Below are positions 35,967 through 44,322 of a stretch of DNA of 64,000 bases, in pieces; positions within the stretch are counted from its first letter, which is position 1; each line of letters begins with the position of its first letter. Position numbers and translations under genes: made by a program. Below the pieces are notes generated by a model. That model did no database searches, was not told where the DNA came from, and was given only the letters and a program-made list of their open reading frames with translations. Origin of the DNA: Ningiella ruwaisensis. GTDB taxonomy: Bacteria > Pseudomonadota > Gammaproteobacteria > Enterobacterales > Alteromonadaceae. Location: positions 1-64,000 of the forward strand of contig NZ_RAHT01000008.1 in the NCBI RefSeq assembly GCF_004798935.1, read 5' to 3'.

Positions 35967-37622
35967 ATGATAAAACTACAGGGCTATCAGGCTCCTCAAA
36001 AAGTCAATTTGCGTGTTGCTATTGTTGAAGACAATACAACCGCTCGCATGAATTTGCGCAGTCACCTAATGTCAATTGATAGTTTTGATATTGCAAGTTA
36101 CAGCAACGGAAAAGAACTACGCAATGGCTTACGTACCTCTAATTTTGATGCGGTTTTTATCGACTTTCATTTAGGTCAGGCAAAAAACGGTGTTGAGTGG
36201 ATTCAGCAACTGAAAGAAACCGGACTATTGAAGCCATCCACCGGGATATTCTTTATTACGTCAGATAGCTTGCCTCAAACCATTGGACAAATTCTGGATT
36301 TATACCCTGATGCCATCATTATTAAGCCTTATACCATCAAAAATTTGAGTACAACGGTTAAGCATTATCTTCATGCCAGGAAGCATTTGCTGCCGGCATT
36401 GCAGTACATGGATCAGAAAAAAGAAGAACATGCGCTGGAATTTTTGAACGAGCAGTTGCGCAAAGGCATTTCAAAACGAATAGAGTCCGATTTTATAAAA
36501 TTAAAAGGTCGCTTGCTTATTTCAGCGAAGCGTTTTGATGAGGCAACGCAACTCTACTCCTCTATTTTAGAGCGCTCAAACGGCGTGCTTTGGGCTCATT
36601 GGGGCTTAATTAAAAGTGAGTTTTTTACTGGCAAATGGCAGCATTGTAAAAAAATGCTCGATAAATTAATCGAAGAAAGTCTGACAAAAGACAAAGCCTA
36701 CGAATGGTTGGCCAGCGTTGAGATTGGCAAAAAGAATTATTTTTTGGCAGAGCAGCTTCTCGATAATATCAAAGACAGCGAACTAACGATTCAGGCTACT
36801 CGACTAAAAACACTTTGCTACAAGATGCAGGGTAAAACCGAAGATGCGATTGCTTTGCTTGAGAAGAAAGTACAAAGCAATTTAAGCGTTAAAGAACGCC
36901 TTGTTGATTACGCCATGGAGCTCGCCCGATACCATCTGCATCTTGCCGAGCAGTTTAGAGAAAGTCAGCAACTCTGCCTTAAAGATGAATATGCAGATTA
37001 CGTATCGTCAGCACGCGTGATGCTTGGCAAAGCGTCCAGAAATATCAATGATCGCCATGCGGCCTTACAAAAAGATACCATGCTGGCATTGGCCTTTTTG
37101 CTTGATAACGATTTACCCCGCGCAGAGCGCATCATTAAAGAAACCAGTGAAGAGCATCAGTTTACCAAAGCAAATGTCAGCACCATGATAGACGCGGTTA
37201 AAGTATGGTTTGGGCTTGGTCACAAAGATAAAGCGAAAGAAATTCTGGAAAAATGCGACGACCAATTGCTTGAGCAGGAAAATCATATAGAAAGTCTTAT
37301 TGCGACTGATCTTGTAATCAACATTGAAAAGTCCCTTGGCCTTGAAAAAGAGCGCGCGCTCAAAGTCAATGAAAAAGGCATGAAGGCTTATAGTAATAAA
37401 AAGTATGCAGAGGCTCTTACTTATTTTTATCGCGCTTACAGCATGTTTCCGGGCGTGCCTGCTTTTGCTTTAAATCTCTTGCAATGCTTAACCGATGCCA
37501 AACAAACCGAATACAAGGGTATAACCATTGATATTCTCATATTGGAGCTAAGCGGGCTAAGTCTCTCCGACAACAACAAAAAGCGCATGCACGCCATCAA
37601 AGAAAAACTTGCGCTTGCCTGA
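35967..37622 (+). CDS. response regulator with C-terminal TPR domain, second copy
   Basis: 551 aa from ATG at 35967; a GTG seven codons earlier is possible and neither has a strong ribosome site. Receiver domain with E21/D22, phospho-acceptor D66 in FIDFHLG, T98 and K120 in IIIKPYT. The rest is TPR-like helical repeat. Same architecture and length as the protein at 5813-7459, and the receivers align without gaps through IDFHLG/ISDLHLG and the NG motif after it. No kinase or other partner nearby. Confidence 0.87.
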   Translation: MIKLQGYQAPQKVNLRVAIVEDNTTARMNLRSHLMSIDSFDIASYSNGKELRNGLRTSNFDAVFIDFHLGQAKNGVEWIQQLKETGLLKPSTGIFFITSDSLPQTIGQILDLYPDAIIIKPYTIKNLSTTVKHYLHARKHLLPALQYMDQKKEEHALEFLNEQLRKGISKRIESDFIKLKGRLLISAKRFDEATQLYSSILERSNGVLWAHWGLIKSEFFTGKWQHCKKMLDKLIEESLTKDKAYEWLASVEIGKKNYFLAEQLLDNIKDSELTIQATRLKTLCYKMQGKTEDAIALLEKKVQSNLSVKERLVDYAMELARYHLHLAEQFRESQQLCLKDEYADYVSSARVMLGKASRNINDRHAALQKDTMLALAFLLDNDLPRAERIIKETSEEHQFTKANVSTMIDAVKVWFGLGHKDKAKEILEKCDDQLLEQENHIESLIATDLVINIEKSLGLEKERALKVNEKGMKAYSNKKYAEALTYFYRAYSMFPGVPAFALNLLQCLTDAKQTEYKGITIDILILELSGLSLSDNNKKRMHAIKEKLALA

Positions 37623-37757
37623 ACAAACAGGTGAGTCACTATCGTCTAGCTGGTTTATGGAGAAGCAATGAATAGTTATGGATTCAAATAAATCATACTG
37701 CTTCTATCGTTATGCTGATATATTGAAGCATAGGCTTTCAAGTTAAATGGGATCAGC

Positions 37758-38246
37758 ATGACAACTAGCATCTATCAACATCAGCTCACCTTAAACAATG
37801 GTGAAACCCTTGACTTATCTGAGCATGCCGGAAAGGTACTATTGATTGTAAACACGGCAAGTAAGTGCGGTTTTACCCCTCAGTACAAAGGCCTTGAATC
37901 GGTTTACAATGAATTTAAAGACAAGGGCCTGATGGTGATTGGCTGTCCTTGCGATCAGTTTGGGCATCAAGAGCCTGGTGATGACAAGGAAATCGCGCAA
38001 TTTTGTGAAATGAATTTTGGCGTGAGCTTTCCGCTTTCTGAAAAACTCGAAGTCAATGGAGATAATGCGCATCCACTTTATAAAACACTTAAAAATGAAG
38101 CGCCTGGCATATTGGGTTCAAAGCGCATTAAGTGGAACTTTACGAAATTTTTAGTAAATAAAAACGGCAAGGTTATTAAGCGTTACGCCCCTACTACAAA
38201 GCCTGAAGAGATAACAAGCGACATCAAAGATGCCTTGAGCGCGTAA
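37758..38246 (+). CDS. glutathione peroxidase (Cys type)
   Basis: 162 aa, normal length. Thioredoxin fold with peroxidatic Cys in SKCGFTPQYKGL (about residue 36), catalytic Gln in CDQFGHQEPG, and Trp/Asn in KWNFTKFLV. Reduces hydroperoxides in the cytosol. In most bacterial members the second motif is NQFxxQ; here Asp replaces the Asn (CDQF). Converges on cmoM with 7 bp between the stops. Confidence 0.93.
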   Translation: MTTSIYQHQLTLNNGETLDLSEHAGKVLLIVNTASKCGFTPQYKGLESVYNEFKDKGLMVIGCPCDQFGHQEPGDDKEIAQFCEMNFGVSFPLSEKLEVNGDNAHPLYKTLKNEAPGILGSKRIKWNFTKFLVNKNGKVIKRYAPTTKPEEITSDIKDALSA

Positions 38247-38253
38247 AAGTTTG

Positions 38254-39006
38254 TTAAGCCTTTCGCGCCTTGATGTAAAAGTACTTACCAATAAATTTAA
38301 ACGGCGCTTGCTTGCCATACTGTTTTTCAAGCGCCAGTATCTGTTCAAAACCACTGCTTTGCTGACTTATATCGCGCATATAATCATGAAAACAGCGTAT
38401 CCCGGCGCTTAGTTCAATTTTTATATCTGTCCTTTGCTCTAAAAACGCTAAAATATCAGCTGGTTTTTGAGGGTTATGCGGATTTAGTCTGACGGTATTG
38501 CGCACTTTCATTCCCTTCGCGATATAGTCAAAATTTCCATAAATCGCATTATTAAACAGCATTGCATCCTGATTGAAAAAACTCAAACTTAAGACCCCGT
38601 TTGGCTTTAACTTTGAAATGAGAATGTCTAGCGCCCTCAATGGCTCATCCAGCCATTCTAGTACGGCGTGACACAACACCATGTCAAAGCTGAATGCATT
38701 GCTTTTAAACGCGTCTACATCTGCCAACTCGAAGTTTACAGCTGCAAATGCGCTTAAGCGCGATTTTGCGATTTCCAAAGCTTCTGCCGATACATCAAGC
38801 AGGTGCAGCTTGTGTCCTTTTTCGGCGAAAGCCAGGCTCATCATGCCTGTACCCGCGCCTGCATCAAGCACATCTAAAGGTTTATCGGCTTCAATTTCAT
38901 CATTTAGGTAATGCAATAAGAGTAAATGACGCAAGCGCCCTTTTGTTGTGCCGTAGATATTCTGATCAAACTTATTTGCGATGCCATCAAAATTGCCGCT
39001 TTTCAT
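38254..39006 (-). CDS. cmoM: tRNA 5-carboxymethoxyuridine methyltransferase
   Basis: 250 aa from ATG at 39006, chosen because AAGGAA is well spaced from it but abuts the earlier ATG at 39015. NFDGIANKFDQNIYGTTKG at the N-terminus matches CmoM (SmtA) closely. SAM site LDAGAGTGMMSLAFA, then HAVLEWLDEP and SLSFFNQDAMLFNNAIYGNFDY. Methylates cmo5U34 to mcmo5U. TrhO in this window makes the first intermediate of the same modification. Confidence 0.93.
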   Translation of the reverse strand: MKSGNFDGIANKFDQNIYGTTKGRLRHLLLLHYLNDEIEADKPLDVLDAGAGTGMMSLAFAEKGHKLHLLDVSAEALEIAKSRLSAFAAVNFELADVDAFKSNAFSFDMVLCHAVLEWLDEPLRALDILISKLKPNGVLSLSFFNQDAMLFNNAIYGNFDYIAKGMKVRNTVRLNPHNPQKPADILAFLEQRTDIKIELSAGIRCFHDYMRDISQQSSGFEQILALEKQYGKQAPFKFIGKYFYIKARKA

Positions 39007-39043
39007 AAAGCGCATTTCCTTAATTGAGGATGTTCATTTAAAA

Positions 39044-39838
39044 TCAGGCTGGGTTGTCAATGTCTACAAAGCTTACTTTCAAACCATGGGAGTCACCAAA
39101 CTCTGCAGCCAAATACTCTCCCACGGCTTTAACGCCATAACGCTCAGTGGCATGATGACCGGCAGCAAAATAATCAATCCCCAGTTCTCGCGCGCTGTGA
39201 GTGGTTTGTTCTGAAATTTCACCCGAAATAAAGGCGTCGATGACGGGGGTGTCGTTTTCCATGGACTCACCGGATAAGGATTCAAAAGCATCTATGTAGG
39301 CTTGCCCGCCGCCTGTGCACCATGCAAGATGCTGAATACTATCTTTGTTACCAACGCTTGCGATGTCTCTACTTAAAGCGCAACTAAGGCGCGTTGAAAA
39401 GGCCTGATGAGACTCAGGCTCCGGCAACTCACCCTGCATTACTATTCCCAGCGGTTCGATATTTTCAAGCGGTCTCACATTCTTTAAACCAAGCACTTTC
39501 GCCAATTGTGCATTATTTCCAAATTCAGGATGGATATCGATGGGTAAATGATAGGCTAACAGATTGATATCATGTGCTAATAATTGCTGAATTCGGCGTT
39601 TTTTCATGCCAACGATGTTATAAGCCTCGTTTTTCCAAAAATAGCCATGATGGACGAGGATCGCATCCGCTTGAAGTGATATGGCTTTTTCAATAAGTGC
39701 TAAGCTTGCCGTAACCCCTGTGACGATATGCTTTACCTCAGTTTTACCTTCAACTTGTAAGCCATTTGGACAGTAATCTTTTACTCCATTTGGCGAAAGA
39801 AGCTGACTGAGTGCTTTTATTAACTTATTTCGTTGCAA
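39044..39838 (-). CDS. Nif3-like dinuclear metal centre protein (YbgI)
   Basis: 264 aa. Close to E. coli YbgI: DYCPNGLQVEGK, metal ligands in VHHGYFWKNE, HLPIDIHPEFGNNAQLA, WCTGGGQAYIDA, SGEISEQTTHSARE, and AAGHHATERYG. Starts at TTG (39838) with AAAAAGGG eight bases upstream; no Met occurs near the conserved N-terminus. Hexameric ring protein of uncertain function, tied to metal or folate-linked hydrolysis in E. coli. Confidence 0.92.
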   Translation of the reverse strand: MQRNKLIKALSQLLSPNGVKDYCPNGLQVEGKTEVKHIVTGVTASLALIEKAISLQADAILVHHGYFWKNEAYNIVGMKKRRIQQLLAHDINLLAYHLPIDIHPEFGNNAQLAKVLGLKNVRPLENIEPLGIVMQGELPEPESHQAFSTRLSCALSRDIASVGNKDSIQHLAWCTGGGQAYIDAFESLSGESMENDTPVIDAFISGEISEQTTHSARELGIDYFAAGHHATERYGVKAVGEYLAAEFGDSHGLKVSFVDIDNPA

Positions 39839-39940
39839 ATTGAAGCCCTTTTTATCAAGAAATTAGACATTTAATATTTTTTGTGTATAAACTTAGTGAT
39901 ATTAACATTTTACATACAAGAACAGGGTGTATTCTACTCG

Positions 39941-40291
39941 ATGAGCAAATTAGATAAAGACAGTGTATTAGAAAAATTTACCAAAGCGTATGAAGCGGCA
40001 AACGGCAAAGCTCCTAACATTGAGGCTAAAGGCGGCTGGTATAGCGTAGATGGTGATAAAAATGTGCGTTTAGCCCAACTTGACGAGATGGCTGATGAGT
40101 TGAGTAAAGGCGCAGGGAAGTCAGGCAAAAAAGCCGAAGCGCCCGAAGCTAAAGCCGATAAAAAGCCAAGTGAGAAGAAAGCGGTGAAGAAAAAGGCGAC
40201 AGCGAAAAAGCCTGCTAGCGCATTTTCAGTGAAAGACTTTTACACACAGCAAATAATGGAAGCCAATCCGGGCAGTAAAGCACCTCGCTAG
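39941..40291 (+). CDS. Lys/Ala-rich basic protein, function unknown
   Basis: 116 aa from ATG at 39941. A short folded N-terminal region (VLEKFTKAYEAANGKAP ... WYSVDGDKNVRLAQLDEMADEL) precedes a Lys/Ala/Pro-rich stretch (about 60-95) like histone-H1-type tails, and a conserved-looking C-terminus (FSVKDFYTQQIMEANPG). Possibly nucleic-acid binding (inference from charge). A strong terminator follows. Confidence 0.75.
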   Translation: MSKLDKDSVLEKFTKAYEAANGKAPNIEAKGGWYSVDGDKNVRLAQLDEMADELSKGAGKSGKKAEAPEAKADKKPSEKKAVKKKATAKKPASAFSVKDFYTQQIMEANPGSKAPR

Positions 40292-40324
40292 TTTTCCGCC
40301 TTAAGCATCCCAAAAGAGCATTCA

Positions 40325-40357
40325 AAAAAAGCAGCGTTTTATCGACGCTGCTTTTTT
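40325..40357 (+). terminator. rho-independent terminator
   Basis: AAAAAGCAGCGT / ACGCTGCTTTTTT stem with a 7-base loop and T-tract, 35 bp after the Lys-rich protein gene. Also placed to stop sohB, which converges. Confidence 0.85.
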
Positions 40358-40387
40358 GTTTTCCCAATTCTCAGGCTAGCGTGCAAG

Positions 40388-41434
40388 TTACATCCAGGTG
40401 TTTTTGAGTTGAGTAATGGCTTTATTGATTGCCGTTTCCACGCCGTGTGATGCGGCAAGACCAAGTTTTTGTGCCAGGTTCTTTTTAGTGGCGTACTTGA
40501 GTCTATATAGCTTATGCGTTTCGTTTGCCGCTAACAGATAATCATCAGAAGTCTGAATTTTATCTACCAGGCTTAGTTCCAAAGCTTTTTGTCCGTACCA
40601 GTATTCACCTGTTGCAACCTTTGCAATATCCACATCTTTTCGATGTTGTGACACAAAGTCTTTAAACATCTGATGCACTTCTTCCAGCTCTTCTTTAAAC
40701 TTCTCTCTGCCCTCTTCGGTGTTTTCACCAAATAAGGTTAGTGTCCGCTTAAAATCACCTGCTGTATGCATTTCGTAGTCAATGTCGTTCTTTTTAAGTA
40801 CTTTGTTGAAATTGGGGATTTGTGCAACCACACCAATTGAGCCAATAATAGCAAAAGGCGCAGAAATTATTTCATCTGCCACACAGGCCATCATATAACC
40901 GCCGCTTGCCGCAATTTTATCGACACTGACCGTGAGCTTTAACCCTTTATCCTTGATGCGTTTAAGTTGAGACGCTGCCAAACCGTATCCATGCACTACT
41001 CCTCCACCGCTTTCAACATTAACAAGCACTTCATCTCCTTCTTTTGCAACACAAAGCACAGCCGTAATTTCTTTACGAAGTGAATCTACTTCTTTCGCCA
41101 TTGATGAGCCTTCAAAGTTGATCACAAAAAGATTCGGTTTAGCGTCCGATTTTTCAGCGTCTTTTTTCTTTTTGCTTTCTTCAGCTTTTTTCTGCTTTTC
41201 TGCTTTTTTATCGGCTTTTTGTTTAGCCTTGAGCTGCTCTTTATCCAAAAGCACTGCCTCTGCCTGATGCTTTAGGTCATCATAAACGTCAGAAATTGAG
41301 TCGAACTCAAGATTCCCCGGTCGCTGTTTTTGTTTAGACGCCATCGCAATGATTACGCCTACTACAACTAATATTGCCACCACGAGGGTAATTGCTTTGG
41401 CCAGAAACAAGCCATATTCGAATAAAAACTCCAA
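40388..41434 (-). CDS. sohB: inner-membrane S49 peptidase SohB
   Basis: 348 aa. Starts at TTG (41434), with GGAG seven bases upstream and an N-terminus that matches E. coli SohB (MEFLFEYGLFLAK). One membrane segment (about 10-33), then a Lys/Glu-rich charged linker (about 65-100), then the protease domain with catalytic Ser in KIAASGGYMMA and catalytic Lys in AGDFKRTLT. Protease near the inner membrane; substrate unknown in this group. Confidence 0.94.
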   Translation of the reverse strand: MEFLFEYGLFLAKAITLVVAILVVVGVIIAMASKQKQRPGNLEFDSISDVYDDLKHQAEAVLLDKEQLKAKQKADKKAEKQKKAEESKKKKDAEKSDAKPNLFVINFEGSSMAKEVDSLRKEITAVLCVAKEGDEVLVNVESGGGVVHGYGLAASQLKRIKDKGLKLTVSVDKIAASGGYMMACVADEIISAPFAIIGSIGVVAQIPNFNKVLKKNDIDYEMHTAGDFKRTLTLFGENTEEGREKFKEELEEVHQMFKDFVSQHRKDVDIAKVATGEYWYGQKALELSLVDKIQTSDDYLLAANETHKLYRLKYATKKNLAQKLGLAASHGVETAINKAITQLKNTWM

Positions 41435-41492
41435 GGAACTACTCCGTATATATTTTTAAAAACACATTGACCGCAAAAACAGGCCACAAAAG

Positions 41493-41516
41493 AAAAAGAG
41501 CGCAACGGCTCTTTTT
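41493..41516 (-). terminator. rho-independent terminator of the acylase gene
   Basis: AAAAAGAGC / GCTCTTTTT with a six-base loop, 48 bp past the stop of the acylase gene on the minus strand. Confidence 0.8.
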
Positions 41517-41563
41517 CAAAGTTTATCACATAAGCGTGATCCTGAATCAAGAAATCATGCTTG

Positions 41564-44128
41564 CTAGTTTTGAACTGCTGTCTCTTGAGTAGATACGCCA
41601 GTCGAAATAGCAATTGATTCGATTAAACTTGCTTCTATTTCTGCTTCTGTATACGCCATCGGACGCAAAGAAGGTTGCTCAGAATAAAAACGGCTCTGAT
41701 CATCAAAATGTTCAGATTCAGTATTGTTTGACTGTGAATAAGTCAGTATACCTCTTCCTTTAGGACCATCCTCTGTAAAGTTAACTACCATGGCCCAACT
41801 GGTTCCGTAAGTAATGTGATAGCCCTCTGCTTCTGCACTTAAACGGGTGCTTGAATCGATTACCGGATAAGTGTGACGGGGTAACAGCGTACCGTTATCG
41901 CCAGTGCGAACATCAAAGACATTAAATCCACCTTCAATATTATGCGCCCCGCCCCATGGCAAACGCTCACCTGACGGCATGCCTGTAACAGTGCTTTTTT
42001 CAACAAACTGCACTTCACCGAGGCTTGCATCAAGTTCTATGCCCGCCTGCTGAATTTTAGCAACCGCTGTGGCTAACTGCATTACTGTCGTATCGTTTGC
42101 AATTAATCCGTTTGGTGTACTTACTGGCATTTCTGGATCGTAAGCCACTTCCCATTGGGGATCAAAGCGAAATTGGAAGGCAAACTCACGTAAAATATGT
42201 GCACCCGTGCTGTCTTTGTTCATGGTGCCATCAAAACCTGCCAAGGCATCACACGCTGGACCAAGGTTGACCATGGTACCATTAACATCTACGGGCGTTT
42301 CACGATTTTGCTGACATATTTGAAGTAGCTCAGGCAAAATGGCTTCTGATAAATAATTCCGATTCCCCATAAGCGCTTCTTCAACTTCTGCAGGGGAGAA
42401 TTTACCATCAGCGCCCGATTCGCTTGCCAATAGTTCATGTGCCATTCGAGAGCGAAGGCTTTGTTCATTGCCAACCTGTCCATACAGCGGCGAAACGCCT
42501 GTGATAGGAGACTCAAGGTTAGTTAACCAGAAGCTGTCATTTGAGTTTTGCACATAGTCGGTGCCAGCGTACTGAGGTGCGCGCTCAAACGGAACCGGTT
42601 TATCAAAATCAAATACTGACGCAAAACCTGGCAATACAGTAAAGCCTGCTGCCTGTCTCGTTGCAATTAAGGTTGGATTGGTCGTGAGTTGCTGTATGGC
42701 TGAGTTTGTCAGGTCCGGAACGGTTGAGTCATCAATATAAAAAACCTGACCATCTTTAGATGCTGCCATGGTGTTATTAAAAATAACGCCGTCAAAATCC
42801 ATAAATGCCTGTTTAAACTCATCCATGCTTCCGGCCAGGTTCATTGCCAACCAATGATCAACGACATCAAAGTTTGGCAGGTTCACATCTTTTATCGCAA
42901 AGGCATTACCGCCCGGCCCCCATTCAAAATTACCTGGTACAACAATCATCGGGCCATAATTGGTCACATAGCTATCTTTTTCAAGTTGTATAGTCTGCCC
43001 TGGAGCAACAGCCACTTCGATCGTATGCGTTTCTTTAAAAATAGTTCGTTTGGCACCGTCAACCGTGTGCGTCAGGTTTTGAGCATCACTGTCATCTAAG
43101 CTTAGCTGATAGACGACAAAGTGCTCTGCCGTTGAAAAGGTGTGTGTCCATGCGACGTTTTCGTTATAACCAATATTAACAACACCAGGTATGCCCATTA
43201 GTGAACCACCAATAACATTTAAATGGCCTTCAATGGTGGTTTGGAACTGCCAAAAACGTAAATTGCCTGTATGCGGGAAGTGAGGATTACCTAATACCAT
43301 CCCCATGCCATTTTCTGTCATATCGGAGCCTAAGCCCCAGCCATTAGAGCCCATATCCTGAGGATTGCGCTGAGGCATTTTAACTTCAGGTTTAATAGAC
43401 ATGGGCAACTGTTCAGGATTACTGATAGTGCTTTGCGAAACCATGCGCGGGAGCGGATCAACACCAGGAGGAGCCGCTAAAAACATCGGCCCTAAAAAGT
43501 TTGCTGCACCAGGTAAAAGTGCAACGCCAAGTGCGTAAGTCAAAAGATCGATTTCATCTATTGGCTCTACCCACGGCTGTCCAGCACACTGTGGGTCGAT
43601 ATCATCTGGGTTATCCAACATAAATTGATTATAGCCTTGCACATAGCCTTGATACAGCGCACGCGAGTTTGCGCTCATACTTGCAAAACCTTGTTCAGCC
43701 TTCTCTCTTATGCCCACTGTTAAAAAGCCAAAATCGTTAATTAAATGCTCAGAGTCTCCACTGCCGGGAACAAGATCTGGACCGAAATACTTTGCTCGCT
43801 CTGAATTATATTTAACGATCTGGTCGGCCAAGATGCATAAATTATCTCGTGCAAACGCATAACCAACTCCATAGGCCATGCTTTCTAAGTTATCCGCTTT
43901 AACATGAGGCACGCCATACTCTGTCCAGCGAATTTCAGCATCTAACACACCATCCTCATCAAAGTTCGGCACACTTGCAACTGGGGGCGTTGGAGGCGTA
44001 ACAGCAGGCGGTTCTGGAGGAGAAATATTAGAAAAATCATTCTGATTATCACCACAAGCCGCGAGTAATAGTGCTGACACGGCAATGCAGAGGGGTTTTA
44101 CTGCTCTGGATCTGCGTCGTAATTTCAT
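41564..44128 (-). CDS. penicillin-acylase-family Ntn hydrolase (lipoprotein)
   Basis: 854 aa. Signal ending LLAACG, a lipobox, then a Pro/Thr-rich linker. The enzyme precursor has an alpha region, a spacer, and the predicted autocleavage site at GSNGWGLGS (about 260-268), where Ser would become the N-terminal nucleophile of the beta chain. Relatives include penicillin G acylase and N-acyl-homoserine-lactone acylases (PvdQ/QuiP), and the substrate cannot be told. NPHFPHTGNLRFWQ and QNSNDSFWLTN are further family motifs. Long-acyl-chain hydrolysis outside the cytoplasm is a reasonable guess. Confidence 0.9.
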   Translation of the reverse strand: MKLRRRSRAVKPLCIAVSALLLAACGDNQNDFSNISPPEPPAVTPPTPPVASVPNFDEDGVLDAEIRWTEYGVPHVKADNLESMAYGVGYAFARDNLCILADQIVKYNSERAKYFGPDLVPGSGDSEHLINDFGFLTVGIREKAEQGFASMSANSRALYQGYVQGYNQFMLDNPDDIDPQCAGQPWVEPIDEIDLLTYALGVALLPGAANFLGPMFLAAPPGVDPLPRMVSQSTISNPEQLPMSIKPEVKMPQRNPQDMGSNGWGLGSDMTENGMGMVLGNPHFPHTGNLRFWQFQTTIEGHLNVIGGSLMGIPGVVNIGYNENVAWTHTFSTAEHFVVYQLSLDDSDAQNLTHTVDGAKRTIFKETHTIEVAVAPGQTIQLEKDSYVTNYGPMIVVPGNFEWGPGGNAFAIKDVNLPNFDVVDHWLAMNLAGSMDEFKQAFMDFDGVIFNNTMAASKDGQVFYIDDSTVPDLTNSAIQQLTTNPTLIATRQAAGFTVLPGFASVFDFDKPVPFERAPQYAGTDYVQNSNDSFWLTNLESPITGVSPLYGQVGNEQSLRSRMAHELLASESGADGKFSPAEVEEALMGNRNYLSEAILPELLQICQQNRETPVDVNGTMVNLGPACDALAGFDGTMNKDSTGAHILREFAFQFRFDPQWEVAYDPEMPVSTPNGLIANDTTVMQLATAVAKIQQAGIELDASLGEVQFVEKSTVTGMPSGERLPWGGAHNIEGGFNVFDVRTGDNGTLLPRHTYPVIDSSTRLSAEAEGYHITYGTSWAMVVNFTEDGPKGRGILTYSQSNNTESEHFDDQSRFYSEQPSLRPMAYTEAEIEASLIESIAISTGVSTQETAVQN

Positions 44129-44246
44129 AGTCGTATCCTTTTAATAAGAATTTAATTATTGTGTTGTGTTAGGTGCTTCTTGAATTAAACGCCGCAGCAA
44201 AATCCATCCCACTGCAGCGATTCATTTCTATACGCTGTATTACAAT

Positions 44247-44273
44247 AAAAACCCACTTCAAAAGTGGGTTTTT
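44247..44273 (-). terminator. rho-independent terminator of the lipase gene
   Basis: AAAAACCCACTT / AAGTGGGTTTTT, a perfect 12-bp stem with a 3-base loop, about 50 bp past the lipase stop codon. Confidence 0.88.
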
Positions 44274-44322
44274 ATTCATTAGTTCATTACTTCATTTGCG
44301 CTTAAAAACGTTAATGTAGTCA

